Counted from the stretch's first letter, positions 32,268-41,872 are shown. The stretch is 62,972 bases of DNA from Anaerolineales bacterium (GCA_016934715.1 JAFGSI010000036.1:1-62972); one strand, 5' to 3'. Translations and numbers: made by a program. Notes: generated by a model not told the origin, from the sequence alone.

Positions 32268-33137
32268 ATGACTGCTTCTCACCTGACCCTTCGACTGAGC
32301 GATGGCCGCATCCTGGCCTGCGCTGAATATGGAGCCCTCCAAGGAAGGCCGGTCATTTTCTTTCACGGCCTCCCCGGTTCACGTGTCTTCCGTCCGCCCG
32401 ACAGGATCACAGCCCAGCAGAACGTCCGCCTGATCTGCTGTGACCGGCCCGGCTTTGGACTCTCGACCTTCCAACCCGACCGTCGCATCCTCGACTGGCC
32501 AGCAGACATAGCCCAACTTGCCGATTTTCTCAATTTGGATCGTTTTGCCGTCTGCGGCCACTCCGGCGGTGGACCCTACCTGCTGGCCTGCGCCCATGCC
32601 CTTCCAGACCGGGTGACTGCCTTGGCCAGCCTGTGTGGAGTCGGCCCGCTGGATGCCCGTGGAGCGATCGCGGGAATGGAACCGGTCAATCAAATGGGCT
32701 TTCGCCTCGGTCGCTGCATCCCCTGGCCGCTGTGGTGGCTGCTCAACTGGGCCTTCTACCGCCGGGGCCACCGGGACCCACTGGCGATCATGGAGCGCGG
32801 CCAGAAGAGCCGCCCACCCGCCGACCAGCTTCTGTGGGACCAGCCCGAGGTCCGTGAGGTCTGCCTGCGGAGCACTTCCGAAGGGCTGCGCCAGGGGACC
32901 CGCGGCCAGGCCTGGGAGGCACGCCTGCTTTGCCGCCCCTGGGGCTTCGACCTCACCGAGATCAGGACCTCCGTCCAGCTCTGGTATGGCGAGGCCGACA
33001 ACCTGGTTCCACCCGGCATGGGCCGCCACCTTGCCGCCTGCATCCCCGGCGCGCGACTCACCCTCCTGCCCGATGAAGGGCACCTGCTGCTGTTCAAACA
33101 CTGGGGAGCCATCCTCAGCCAACTCACGAGAGGATAA
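32268..33137 (+). CDS. Alpha/beta hydrolase
   Basis: A 289-residue alpha/beta hydrolase. VIFFHGLPGSR supplies the oxyanion HG motif, GHSGGGPY the nucleophile elbow, GEADNLVPP the acid and LLPDEGHLLLF the catalytic His. The layout is close to haloperoxidase/proline iminopeptidase-like esterases. No signal peptide is seen. It starts at ATG 32268 without a clear ribosome-binding site just after the decayed ATPase region, and ends 2 nt before the GH38 gene, with which it is probably co-translated. A role in de-esterifying glycans is possible but not shown. Confidence 0.85.
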   Translation: MTASHLTLRLSDGRILACAEYGALQGRPVIFFHGLPGSRVFRPPDRITAQQNVRLICCDRPGFGLSTFQPDRRILDWPADIAQLADFLNLDRFAVCGHSGGGPYLLACAHALPDRVTALASLCGVGPLDARGAIAGMEPVNQMGFRLGRCIPWPLWWLLNWAFYRRGHRDPLAIMERGQKSRPPADQLLWDQPEVREVCLRSTSEGLRQGTRGQAWEARLLCRPWGFDLTEIRTSVQLWYGEADNLVPPGMGRHLAACIPGARLTLLPDEGHLLLFKHWGAILSQLTRG

Positions 33138-33139
33138 CT

Positions 33140-36046
33140 ATGCGCACACTTCACCTTGTCTCTCACACCCACTGGGACCGCGAATGGTACCTGCCCTTTC
33201 AGCAGTTCCGTCTCAAGCTGGTCCATCTGATCGACGGCCTGCTCGAGATCCTCGAAGCGGACTCCCGCTTCCAGTTCTTCATGCTCGACGGGCAAACGAT
33301 CGTTCTGGACGATTACCTGCAGATGCGCCCCGAGCGTGAAGACGCTCTGCGCCAATTGGTGCGTGTTGGGCGGCTGATCATCGGGCCCTGGCATATCCTG
33401 CCCGACGAATTCCTGGTCAGCCCGGAAGCCACGATCCGCAACCTGCTGGAAGGTGAACGGACCTGCCGCCGCTTCGGCCCTAAAATGCGGGTCGGATATA
33501 TCCCGGATCCCTTCGGGCACATCGGCCAGATGCCGCAGATCCTGAACGGTTTCGGCATCGTCACCGCCGCTTTCCGGCGCGGCCTGTCCGACGAACCGGT
33601 CGAATTGTGGTGGCAGGCCCCCAACGGAGCACGGGTTTTCACCGCTTACCTGCGCGATGGCTACGACAATGCCGCCAGCCTGCCGGTCCAGGACCACGCC
33701 CAGTTCATCGCCGAAGTCGGCCGGCTGCGCGAGAACCTGGCCCCGCATGCCGCCGCCCCGCACCTGCTGCTGATGCATGGCACAGACCACATGGAACCGC
33801 CGCCCGGAACCAGCGCCGCCATCTCCGCCTGCGAGGGCCAGCTCGACGGAGATGTACTGGTCCACTCCACCCTGGCCAACTACCTGACTGCCGTTCAAGG
33901 TGCCCTGCTGCAGGCCCAGATCCCGACTGTCGTCGGTGAACTGCGCGATCCAAAGAAGCACCATCTGCTGCCAGGCGTGCTCTCGACCCGCATGTGGATC
34001 AAACAGCGCAACCACGCCTGCGAGAATTTGCTCGAGAAGTGGGTCGAACCTTTCAGTACATTTGCCACGCTCGTCACCGAGGGCGGCGGCCCGCGGGCAG
34101 AAGGCGGATTGCGCCGGCCGGAGGGAGTCATCCGCCAGGCCTGGCGTCTGCTGATGGAGAACCACCCCCATGACTCGATCTGCGGCTGCTCAATCGACCA
34201 GGTGCATGAAGAGATGAAAGTCCGCTTCGACCAGGTCGACCAGATCGGCGAGGAACTCACCCGCCAGAGCCTGACGACCCTGGCCGAAAATGTGAATACT
34301 GCCGGTCGGGCCGGGGGGGCTGCACTGGTCGTCTTCAACCCGTGCGGGCACACCCGCACCGACCTCGTCGAGGCCACCACCCAGCTACCCGCCAAGGTGG
34401 GCAGCTTCGACCTGGTCGATGAAGACGGGACCCCGCTCCCCTGCCAAACCCGCGGCCTGGGATCACGGGAGATCATCAACCTAAGCATGACGCCCAAGGT
34501 GCTCCGGGCCAGCATGGCCTCGATCCACGACGGGCGTGTCGCCGGGCTGGTTTTCCAGGACCTGCACATCCGCCGCGAAGGCGATATCGTCTATGTCGAT
34601 GCGGTCCTGGCCGAGCAGGGCGAACCCAATCGGATCGCCTGGCAGGCAGCAGTCGAGCAGGTCGAGGCCCAGGCGACAGACCCTTCGATCAAGCAATATC
34701 AGATCAGAGGCGTTTCCGCCGCCGCCACCCGGATCGTATTCACGGCTCCCGAGGTGCCCGGCCTGGGCCTGCGGACATTCTGGTTACGGCCGCACCCGGC
34801 CCAGGACACGGCCCCGCAGCGCACCAGCCCCTTGATCCGAGCCCTGCTGCCCCTGGTCCGCTTCCCGTTGATCGAAAAACTGGCCTCCCGCAAGCCAAAG
34901 GACAAACCTCCCTATGTCATCGAGAACGAATTCCTGCGAGCTGAGGCCCATAAAGACGGCACCCTGACGCTCCACGACAAGCGCAACGGGGCAACCTGCC
35001 GCGGATTGAACCGCTTTGTCGACGGCGGCGACTGCGGCGACGAATACAACTATTCCCCGCCAGCCCACGACCAACTGCTACCGGCCAGCTTCTCCGGGGT
35101 GCGTATCCAGCGCGGCCCGGTCCAGCAGACGCTGGAGGTGACCTTGCAGCTTGAGATTCCCACGGGACTGGCGCCCGATCGACAGCGTCGCGCTGCCCGG
35201 ACAGTGACCCTGCCGATCGTCACCCGTGCAACGCTGCACAGCGGTGTCGCACGGCTGGATCTAGAAACCACGATCGACAACCAGGCACGCGATCACCGCC
35301 TGCGGGTCCATTTCCCGGCTCCGTTCGCGGTCCAGGAGGCTGACCACGACGGCCATTTCGAAGTCGTACGCCGTAAAGTCGGCGTTCCGGAGTCCGATGA
35401 GACCTGGATCGAGCAACCTCGCCCCGAGGTTCCGCAAAGAGCCTTCACCTCGATCAGCGACGGTACACGCGGGCTGATGATCGCCAACCGCGGCCTGCCC
35501 GAGGTCGAGGTTCGGCAGCAGCCCGACGGGAATTCCGAGATCGCCATCACCCTGCTGCGCTGCGTCGACTGGCTGTCACGCGATGACTTCGTCACCCGTA
35601 AGGCTCACGCTGGTCCGAGCCTCGAGACACCTGGAGGCCAGATGCCGGGCAGCTGGACCTTTGCGTATGCGGTCATCCCCCACGCCGGAACCTGGCGGGA
35701 GACTTTCGAACAGGCCTATGCCTTCGACCTCCCGCTGCGGGCAATGGCCACCGGGATCCACTCCGGGTTGCTGGCCCCCCGGATGGCCTTCGTCGAGAGC
35801 AGTCCACGCACCTTCGTCGTCAGCGCCGTCAAGCACACCGAGGACGGGCGCGGCTGGCTGGTGCGCGGCTACAACATTGGAGGGGAAGATATCTACGCCA
35901 CCCTCAAGCCCTGGCGGCGCCTCCGCAGCCCTGAACGCTGTATGCTGAGCGAGGAGCGGATCGAACTTCTGGGCCTGGAGGCCAACGACAGCGTGGCCTT
36001 CAAGGTCAAGCCGCACGAAATTGCCACGGTAGCCTTCACCGAGTAA
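33140..36046 (+). CDS. GH38 alpha-mannosidase
   Basis: A 968-residue glycoside hydrolase family 38 enzyme. The zinc-binding motif SHTHWDREW (His9, His11, Asp13) opens the protein; the nucleophile is Asp123 in IPDPFGHIGQ; further metal or substrate residues lie in LLMHGTDHMEP and NHPHDSICGCSIDQVH. The middle and C-terminal parts are the beta-rich domains of the family. It removes alpha-linked mannose from glycans; no signal peptide is present, so it probably works on imported sugars in the cytoplasm. It follows an alpha/beta hydrolase by 2 nt. A GH1 gene lies upstream, giving a glycan-use neighbourhood. Confidence 0.94.
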   Translation: MRTLHLVSHTHWDREWYLPFQQFRLKLVHLIDGLLEILEADSRFQFFMLDGQTIVLDDYLQMRPEREDALRQLVRVGRLIIGPWHILPDEFLVSPEATIRNLLEGERTCRRFGPKMRVGYIPDPFGHIGQMPQILNGFGIVTAAFRRGLSDEPVELWWQAPNGARVFTAYLRDGYDNAASLPVQDHAQFIAEVGRLRENLAPHAAAPHLLLMHGTDHMEPPPGTSAAISACEGQLDGDVLVHSTLANYLTAVQGALLQAQIPTVVGELRDPKKHHLLPGVLSTRMWIKQRNHACENLLEKWVEPFSTFATLVTEGGGPRAEGGLRRPEGVIRQAWRLLMENHPHDSICGCSIDQVHEEMKVRFDQVDQIGEELTRQSLTTLAENVNTAGRAGGAALVVFNPCGHTRTDLVEATTQLPAKVGSFDLVDEDGTPLPCQTRGLGSREIINLSMTPKVLRASMASIHDGRVAGLVFQDLHIRREGDIVYVDAVLAEQGEPNRIAWQAAVEQVEAQATDPSIKQYQIRGVSAAATRIVFTAPEVPGLGLRTFWLRPHPAQDTAPQRTSPLIRALLPLVRFPLIEKLASRKPKDKPPYVIENEFLRAEAHKDGTLTLHDKRNGATCRGLNRFVDGGDCGDEYNYSPPAHDQLLPASFSGVRIQRGPVQQTLEVTLQLEIPTGLAPDRQRRAARTVTLPIVTRATLHSGVARLDLETTIDNQARDHRLRVHFPAPFAVQEADHDGHFEVVRRKVGVPESDETWIEQPRPEVPQRAFTSISDGTRGLMIANRGLPEVEVRQQPDGNSEIAITLLRCVDWLSRDDFVTRKAHAGPSLETPGGQMPGSWTFAYAVIPHAGTWRETFEQAYAFDLPLRAMATGIHSGLLAPRMAFVESSPRTFVVSAVKHTEDGRGWLVRGYNIGGEDIYATLKPWRRLRSPERCMLSEERIELLGLEANDSVAFKVKPHEIATVAFTE

Positions 36047-36078
36047 GCAGATCGTTGCGGTTGTCAAGCCCCATCAAA

Positions 36079-36104
36079 AACTGGCAGCCCGGAGGCTGCC
36101 AGTT
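36079..36104. terminator. Shared terminator between GH38 and the minus-strand response regulator
   Basis: Positions 36079-36089 (AACTGGCAGCC) pair perfectly with 36094-36104 around a 4-nt loop. On the minus strand it is followed by a T run from the A run at 36076-36080. It lies between converging genes ending at 36046 and 36128. Confidence 0.8.
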
Positions 36105-36127
36105 CTTACGAGTCACAAGATTAAACC

Positions 36128-36493
36128 TCATCCGACAAGAGAACGGATCCGGTCGCGCAGATCCTCCATATCGAATGGCTTGGAGATCATGTCATTGGCC
36201 CCGGAATTCAATGCCTGGCGGCGATCGCTCTCCTCGGCTGTGGCAGATAACATGATGATGGGAACGGTCGCATTGATCGGGGGTTCACGCAGGCGCCTAC
36301 AGACAGTGAAACCATCAATGTCCGGCATGTTGACGTCCAGGACCACCAGATCGGGTTGGAACTGAATGAAACCCTGCAGGGCTTCCTGTCCACAGCAGGC
36401 GGTGGTGACGCGATAGCCCTCCATCTCCATGATCTTGGCCACCAGCGTCAGGTTGACTTCATTATCATCGACGACGAATATATGTAATCCCAT
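36128..36493 (-). CDS. Single-domain response regulator
   Basis: The ATG at 36493 gives 121 residues, a lone receiver domain. The acidic pair is VVDDNE, the phospho-acceptor is Asp53 in VLDVNMPD and Lys105 is in SKPF. An earlier in-frame extension up to 36649 covers a promoter region and is not coding. No kinase is adjacent. The gene points away from upp, with a 85-nt shared control region. Confidence 0.85.
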   Translation of the reverse strand: MGLHIFVVDDNEVNLTLVAKIMEMEGYRVTTACCGQEALQGFIQFQPDLVVLDVNMPDIDGFTVCRRLREPPINATVPIIMLSATAEESDRRQALNSGANDMISKPFDMEDLRDRIRSLVG

Positions 36494-36546
36494 TCCAAGT
36501 CTAGAATACTCTATTAATGACCGAATCGTCAAGCCATCCGGCAAGG

Positions 36547-36552
36547 TATAAT
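36547..36552 (+). promoter_or_regulatory. -10 box of upp
   Basis: A perfect TATAAT lies 26 nt before the upp ATG at 36579, and GGAGGG follows in the leader. A clear -35 box is not seen. Confidence 0.5.
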
Positions 36553-36578
36553 AGGGAAAATTTAACGCTGGAGGGCTT

Positions 36579-37205
36579 ATGTCGACCATTTTCGCTTCCA
36601 CCCATCCACTCGTAGCCCACAAATTGAGTCGTCTGCGCGACAAGAACACCGACCCGAAGAAGTTCCGTGAACTGGTGCGCGAGATCGCCGGGCTGCTGGC
36701 TTACGAAGCCACTGCCGACCTGCTCACCATCCCCAAGGTGGTCCAGACACCTCTAACCAGCATGAACGGAAAAGAACTTCAGGAGAAGATCGGCCTGGTC
36801 CCGATTCTGCGCGCCGGGTTAGGCATGGTCGAGGGGATCTGGGAGTTGATCCCCACCGCCGAGGTCTGGCACATCGGCCTTTACCGCGACGAGCAGACCC
36901 TCCAGCCGGTGCAGTATTACAACAAGCTGCCGATCGAGCCGACCGTCTCGGTTTGCCTGGTCCTGGACCCGATGCTGGCCACCGGCGGGTCGGCGGTCGC
37001 CACGGTCGACATCCTCAAGCGCTGGGGGGTCAAGAAAATCAAGTTCGTCGGACTGATCGGCGCCCCGGAGGGGATCGGCGCCCTGCAGGCTGCCCACCCG
37101 AATGTCCCCATCTATTTGGCCGCAGTGGACGATCGTCTCAACGAGAAGGGTTACATCCTCCCCGGGCTGGGCGACGCTGGCGACCGGCAGTTCGGGACCG
37201 GCTAA
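36579..37205 (+). CDS. upp: Uracil phosphoribosyltransferase
   Basis: A 208-residue salvage enzyme that joins uracil with phosphoribosyl pyrophosphate to give UMP. The start ([20 protein letters not shown]) and the PRPP loop [10 protein letters not shown] are diagnostic; the uracil-binding end reads [16 protein letters not shown]. Length is normal. The ribosome-binding site is GGAGGG. It complements the pyrimidine phosphorylase at 8635, which releases the uracil. It begins a run of plus-strand genes to 41516. Confidence 0.97.
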   Translation: MSTIFASTHPLVAHKLSRLRDKNTDPKKFRELVREIAGLLAYEATADLLTIPKVVQTPLTSMNGKELQEKIGLVPILRAGLGMVEGIWELIPTAEVWHIGLYRDEQTLQPVQYYNKLPIEPTVSVCLVLDPMLATGGSAVATVDILKRWGVKKIKFVGLIGAPEGIGALQAAHPNVPIYLAAVDDRLNEKGYILPGLGDAGDRQFGTG

Positions 37206-37241
37206 AGAAATCAACCGCGCCCGGGAAGGAGCAAGAACGGA

Positions 37242-37796
37242 ATGCTCTGGAGAATCATTGTCTTTGCGATCGTAACTGCATGGCTGGCCTCCATCTCGCG
37301 GACTGCACTGCGGGATCCGGACGCGCACGGGTTCTTCCGCTTCTTCGCCTGGGAGGCGATCCTGGCCCTGTTTCTTCTCAACATTGATTATTGGCTGCTG
37401 AACCCGCTGGCCTGGTACCAGATCATCGCCTGGGTACTGCTGACCGCCTGCATCGTCCCGGTCGTGTGGGGCACGATCCTGCTGAAGCAGACCGGGAAAC
37501 CGGGCGAACTGCGGGAGGGCGACCCCAACCTGCTGGCCTTCGAAAAGACCACTCGCCTGGTCACGACCGGCATCTTCCAGTATATCCGCCACCCGCTCTA
37601 TAGTTCGCTGCTCCTGCTGGCCTGGGGCATCTTCTTCAAGCAGCCAGGCATCTGGGGGGCTATCCTGGTCACCGCCGCGACGCTTTTCCTGGTCCTGACC
37701 GCCCGGGCGGACGAAGCCGAGTGCATCCGTTTCTTCGGTCCACAGTATGAAGAGTACATGCTTACCACCCGCCGGTTCCTGCCGTTCCTTTTCTAG
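37242..37796 (+). CDS. Integral-membrane methyltransferase (isoprenylcysteine/phospholipid methyltransferase family)
   Basis: A 184-residue membrane protein with about five hydrophobic segments. The C-terminal half holds the family hallmark TGIFQYIRHPLYSSLLLLAW, where R-HP-Y binds S-adenosylmethionine, and then DEAECIRFFGPQYEEYM. Such enzymes methylate small lipids or other hydrophobic substrates, not necessarily prenyl-cysteine in bacteria. The ATG follows AAGGAG. The next gene is 8 nt away. Confidence 0.85.
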   Translation: MLWRIIVFAIVTAWLASISRTALRDPDAHGFFRFFAWEAILALFLLNIDYWLLNPLAWYQIIAWVLLTACIVPVVWGTILLKQTGKPGELREGDPNLLAFEKTTRLVTTGIFQYIRHPLYSSLLLLAWGIFFKQPGIWGAILVTAATLFLVLTARADEAECIRFFGPQYEEYMLTTRRFLPFLF

Positions 37797-37804
37797 GAGG
37801 ACTG

Positions 37805-38131
37805 ATGCAAGTAATCGCCGACCTGACCGTCGTTCCGCTTGGAGTGGGCATCTCGCTTTCAGAGTACATCGCCGTCTGCGAGCAGGTGCTGTCTGACTGC
37901 GGCCTGCATTGCCAGCTGCACGCCAACGGCACTAACATCGAGGGTGAATGGGAGGCCGTCTTCGACGCCATCCGCCGCTGCCACGAGTCCCTGCACGCCA
38001 TGGGTGTGCCGCGCATCCATACTGAGATCAAGGTGGGCACACGCACCGACCGGGACCAGACAATGTCCGACAAGATCGCCAGCGTAAAGACCAGGCAGAA
38101 TGCTCCTGGTTTGGGACGCCGGCCTAGATGA
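37805..38131 (+). CDS. MTH1187-type thiamine-binding protein
   Basis: A 108-residue protein with an AGGAGG ribosome-binding site. The beta-alpha-beta order and VIADLTVVPLGVGISLSEYI, CQLHANGTNIEGEWE and IHTEIKVGTRTD match the MTH1187/YkoF-like family, which binds thiamine or its breakdown products (hydroxymethylpyrimidine). Family members are small oligomers in the cytoplasm. The last ~12 residues run past the conserved core and overlap no motif. It is followed by the DUF5680 gene at 38151. Confidence 0.82.
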   Translation: MQVIADLTVVPLGVGISLSEYIAVCEQVLSDCGLHCQLHANGTNIEGEWEAVFDAIRRCHESLHAMGVPRIHTEIKVGTRTDRDQTMSDKIASVKTRQNAPGLGRRPR

Positions 38132-38150
38132 CCGAAAGAGAGGTTCCAAA

Positions 38151-38627
38151 ATGAGCAGTGACAACAGGATTCCGGCCCTGGAGGCCTTCATCGTACGCGC
38201 CAAGGCTGCCACCTACGTCGGGGACGGGGCTCCCGCCCCGGCCTGCCGCCCCGGTTCGCACGACCTGCGCTTTACCGACGGCGAATGGTCGTACCTGGAT
38301 AGCTACTTTGGCGGGCGCGACTTCATCGGCGAGGAGGTCGTCTTCCACAACGGACGCCCGGTCTGGGCGATGAACTATTATGGCTACATCCTCGATCCCG
38401 AATTGATCACGCCCTCCCAGACCGGTCAGGTCATCAAGGCCAGCCTGTCGCAGATGTACATCGAGGGTCGCTTCCTGGGCGGGTTCGAATACCTCCACGC
38501 AGGTTTTGTCTACACAGATGGAAACGAAGGCGACGTGACCCGCTTCCACGGCCGGGAGACCATCCGGAAGAACAGCGAACTTGCCTACGAACTGGTCTAC
38601 CACGGGGGCCTGATCAAGGATGCGTAA
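38151..38627 (+). CDS. DUF5680 family protein
   Basis: The ATG at 38151 follows GAGAGG and gives 158 residues. HDLRFTDGEWSYLDSYFGGR, FIGEEVVFHNGRPVWAMNYY and FEYLHAGFVYTDGNEGDVTR match the DUF5680 family, whose function is unknown. The protein is soluble, with many aromatic residues in beta strands. It overlaps the YjjG gene by 8 bp, so the two are translationally linked. Confidence 0.82.
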   Translation: MSSDNRIPALEAFIVRAKAATYVGDGAPAPACRPGSHDLRFTDGEWSYLDSYFGGRDFIGEEVVFHNGRPVWAMNYYGYILDPELITPSQTGQVIKASLSQMYIEGRFLGGFEYLHAGFVYTDGNEGDVTRFHGRETIRKNSELAYELVYHGGLIKDA

Positions 38628-39339
38628 GGACCGGCCCATCTCTTCCCATCAGGATGGGTTGCAATACGATTGGCTGCTCTTTGACGCCGACAGCACCCTC
38701 TTCGACTACCAGGCCGGGGCGAGGTGCGCCCTGGAGGCGACTTTCCGGGAGAAGGATCAGCCCTTTGGGCTTGCTACCCTGGCCCGCTTCCACCGCATCA
38801 ATGACCATTTCTGGAAAAAATTCGAACAGGGCCTGGTGGACATGGAGGGCTTGAAAACGCAGCGCTTCACCGCCCTGCTGAACGAACTCGGCCTGCCAGG
38901 CGACCCGTGCACCTGGAACGAACGCTACATGGATCATCTCTCCGAGCAGGCCATCCTCATCGATGGGGCCGAAGAGCTGGTCAGGACCCTGAGCCGGTCA
39001 TACCGGATGGCGATCCTGACCAACGGCGTATCGCGCGTCCAGCGCGGCCGGTTGGGGCGTTCGTCGATCGAGGCCTGTTTCGATGCGCTGGTCATCTCGG
39101 AGGAGGTCGGGGCCACCAAGCCCAACCGGGCCTACTTTGAGGCCGCATTCCGGATGATCGGGAACCCGCCCAGAGAGAGGGCCCTGATGATCGGCGACAG
39201 CCTGTCCTCGGACGTACGCGGCGCCGTCGACTTCGGGGTCGCTATCTGCTGGTACAACCCGCAGGGCGTGCCGCCCGATCCGGACCTGACGGTTACCTAC
39301 GAGATCCGCACCCTATCCGAATTGCATTCCATTCTATAG
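38620..39339 (+). CDS. yjjG: HAD-family pyrimidine nucleotidase, YjjG-like
   Basis: A 239-residue HAD phosphatase. Motif I is DADSTLFDY, where the normal DxDxT/V/L pattern holds (Asp-Ala-Asp), motif II lies in AILTNG, and motif III and IV in KPNRAYFEAAF and MIGDSLSSDV. YjjG-type enzymes dephosphorylate non-canonical pyrimidine nucleotides and protect DNA from wrong bases. It overlaps the DUF5680 gene. Other HAD phosphatases with related cores cannot be excluded, but TLFDY and the cap support YjjG. Confidence 0.85.
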   Translation: MRKDRPISSHQDGLQYDWLLFDADSTLFDYQAGARCALEATFREKDQPFGLATLARFHRINDHFWKKFEQGLVDMEGLKTQRFTALLNELGLPGDPCTWNERYMDHLSEQAILIDGAEELVRTLSRSYRMAILTNGVSRVQRGRLGRSSIEACFDALVISEEVGATKPNRAYFEAAFRMIGNPPRERALMIGDSLSSDVRGAVDFGVAICWYNPQGVPPDPDLTVTYEIRTLSELHSIL

Positions 39340-39401
39340 ACCCGTCCAGCCTTGCTGGGTCGGGATCCCAAAAGATCCGGAAATACGTTCAGGAGAAACC
39401 C

Positions 39402-41516
39402 ATGGAGAAGATCTTCTACCCGGGAAGCGTGGCCGTCATCGGGGTCTCGGAGAAACCGACCAACCTGGGCCGCAACATCGTCGGTAACCTGGTCGAGTAC
39501 GGCTTCGGCGGCATCGTCTACGCCGTCGGCCCGGGGGGTGGCGTGATCGAGACCCGCCGCATCTACCATGCAGTCACCGACATTCCCGACCCTGTTGACC
39601 TGGCTGTCATCCTGACCCCGGCTCCGACCGTGCCGGGCATCCTGGAGGCATGCGGGCAGAAAGGAATCCGCCGGGTGATCATCGAGACCGCCGGATTCCG
39701 CGAGTACGACGAGAGCGGGCGCAAGATCGAGCAGCAAATCGATCAGGTGGCCGAAAAATATGGCATCCGCTTTGTCGGTCCAAACTGCATCGGGGTGATC
39801 AACATGGAAAACGGCCTGTGTGTGCCCTTCCCGCGCCTGCAAAAATCCGTCCGCCCGGGCAAGGTCTCGATGCTGGCCCAGTCAGGCGGGGTGGGGATGA
39901 GCGTCCTGAATTTGATGACCAACGAGGGTCTGGGGCTGAACAAGTTCGCCTCGCTGGGCAATATGCAGAACGTCAACGCCGAGGACCTGCTCGAGTACCT
40001 GATCGACGACGAGGGCACAGAATTGATCTTCCTGTACCTGGAGAGCATCCGCGACGGCCGGCGCCTGATGGAGATCGCCCGTCGTTCGACCAAACCGATC
40101 CTGGCCTTCAAATCCAACACCAGTTCGCTGGGGCAGCGGATCGCCATGTCCCACACCGCCTCACTGGCCAGCAACGACAGAGTCGTCGAGGCCGCCTTCC
40201 ACCAGGCGGGCATCCTGCGGGTCCACGATGCCACCACCCTGGGCAACAGCCTGAAGGTGCTGGCGATGCCGCCCATGAAGGGGAAGAACCTGGCTGTCAT
40301 CTCCCGCTCGGGAGGACACGCCGTCATCGCTGCCGACGCCTGCGAACTCACGGGATTCAACCTGGCCCCCTTCCCGGAGAGCTTCCTGCGCGAGATCGAG
40401 AAACATTTCCGGGCCTCAGTCATTCGCCTGACCAACCCGCTCGACCTGGGCGACCTTTTCGACCTGGACGTCTACGCCCAGATCGTCGAGCAGACCCTTC
40501 AGCTGGACAGCGTGGACGGGGTCATCTTCCTGCAGACCGCCCTCTCGCCCGCCGAGAACCTTGCCAGTCGCGAGCTGCTCGAACGGATCATGAAGATGGT
40601 CGAGGCGACCGGCAAGCCCGTAACCTATTACATCTCGGCCTCGGCCCAGGAGGTCGCCCACCTCAAACAGACCTACTCCTTCCCGATCTTCACCCAGGTG
40701 GTCGAGACAATCCGGGCCCTGGAGATGAGTCACGCCTATGCCCGGTCGCAAGAGGCGCGAATGCAGGACGCCATCCCAGAGTTCAAGGTCGACCGCCCGT
40801 CTGCCGAGGCCCGGATCGGGACGGCGAAGCACGAGAGGCGCGACCTGCTGCTTTCGGAATCGCTTGAGATCCTGGAATATTACGGCATCCCGACCGTGCG
40901 CAGTGTCGCCGCTGCGACGGTCGAGGAGGCCCGCCAGGCAGCCGAGAAGCTCGGCTACCCGGTGGCGATCAAGATCATCGCCGAACAGATCTCGCACAAG
41001 TCGGACGTGGGCGGGGTCCAGTTGAACCTGCGCAACGGTTCCGCCGTGGCGGAGGCCTACGAGGACATGCTGACCCGCATCCACCAGGCTTATCCGGATG
41101 CCAGACTCGACGGCGTCCTGGTCCAGCCGATGATCACCGGTGGGCAGGAGTTGATCCTCGGGGGCCGGCAGGACCCGCAGTTCGGCCCGGTAGTGATGGT
41201 CGGCCTGGGTGGGATCTTCGTCGAGATCTTCGAGGAAGTGGTCGTGCGCGTGGCACCGATCTCGGATAGCGTGGCGCGCGAGATGGTCGCGAGCCTGCGC
41301 GGGGTCCAGATCCTGAAAGGTGCTCGCGGCCACCGTGCCTCGGATATCGAGGCCCTGGTCGAAGCCCTGCTGCGCCTATCGCAGCTGCTGGTTGATTTCC
41401 CCGAGATCAAGGAGCTCGATATCAACCCGCTGCGTGTCTTCCCTGAGCAGGACGGCTGCGCTGCGCTGGACGCCCGGATGATCTTGAAGGGAATGGAACC
41501 CGGCGAAAGCCGGTAG
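39402..41516 (+). CDS. ADP-forming acyl-CoA (acetyl-CoA) synthetase, single chain
   Basis: A 704-residue protein that makes ATP from ADP while releasing a free acid from acyl-CoA. Residues ~1-460 resemble the alpha subunit (SVAVIGVSEKPTNLGRNIVG, MLAQSGGVGMSV, and the conserved active His in MSHTASLASND). Residues ~480-704 are the ATP-grasp beta subunit (EYYGIPTVRS, KIIAEQISHKSDVGGV, VMVGLGGIFVEI, EIKELDINPL). The fused order matches the ACD family of fermentative bacteria and archaea. The substrate, acetate or a branched acid, is not fixed by sequence. AGGAG precedes the ATG. Confidence 0.93.
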   Translation: MEKIFYPGSVAVIGVSEKPTNLGRNIVGNLVEYGFGGIVYAVGPGGGVIETRRIYHAVTDIPDPVDLAVILTPAPTVPGILEACGQKGIRRVIIETAGFREYDESGRKIEQQIDQVAEKYGIRFVGPNCIGVINMENGLCVPFPRLQKSVRPGKVSMLAQSGGVGMSVLNLMTNEGLGLNKFASLGNMQNVNAEDLLEYLIDDEGTELIFLYLESIRDGRRLMEIARRSTKPILAFKSNTSSLGQRIAMSHTASLASNDRVVEAAFHQAGILRVHDATTLGNSLKVLAMPPMKGKNLAVISRSGGHAVIAADACELTGFNLAPFPESFLREIEKHFRASVIRLTNPLDLGDLFDLDVYAQIVEQTLQLDSVDGVIFLQTALSPAENLASRELLERIMKMVEATGKPVTYYISASAQEVAHLKQTYSFPIFTQVVETIRALEMSHAYARSQEARMQDAIPEFKVDRPSAEARIGTAKHERRDLLLSESLEILEYYGIPTVRSVAAATVEEARQAAEKLGYPVAIKIIAEQISHKSDVGGVQLNLRNGSAVAEAYEDMLTRIHQAYPDARLDGVLVQPMITGGQELILGGRQDPQFGPVVMVGLGGIFVEIFEEVVVRVAPISDSVAREMVASLRGVQILKGARGHRASDIEALVEALLRLSQLLVDFPEIKELDINPLRVFPEQDGCAALDARMILKGMEPGESR

Positions 41517-41872
41517 CTTCGGGGAGCGACGGAAAGACGCCTAAAACTCTCTTCGCAACGAGAAATCTGGCAACATTCCTGATTTTTGCACAACGAAAGT
41601 CCCATTGCATGTTTTGAGTAGTATCCAGATATTGTCAAAAAGCACATATTTCGGCCCGCTTGCGCCAGATTCGGCTGCCGGTTTGTGCGCCAGAAAAACG
41701 GTAGAAGGACATTACATTTTCATAAATCAGGTGCCTCTTGATAAAAAAGCACGAGTTCTTGCAGAAGAGTCAGAAAAAGCAATCTGTGCTATACTCAATC
41801 TGATAGTCTGTGCCCAGGTGCCTGCTGCCTTACTTCATCGGTTTCAGGCCGCGTCCTTGGAAGGAATCCAAG
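41517..41872. other. AT-richer gap with a possible promoter
   Basis: No credible gene fills these 356 bp; a frame at 41605 lacks any motif. Composition is clearly richer in A+T than its flanks. TATACT at 41790-41795 lies about 78 nt upstream of the small zinc-ribbon gene and could be its -10 box. No hairpin terminator is obvious after the synthetase. Confidence 0.45.
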
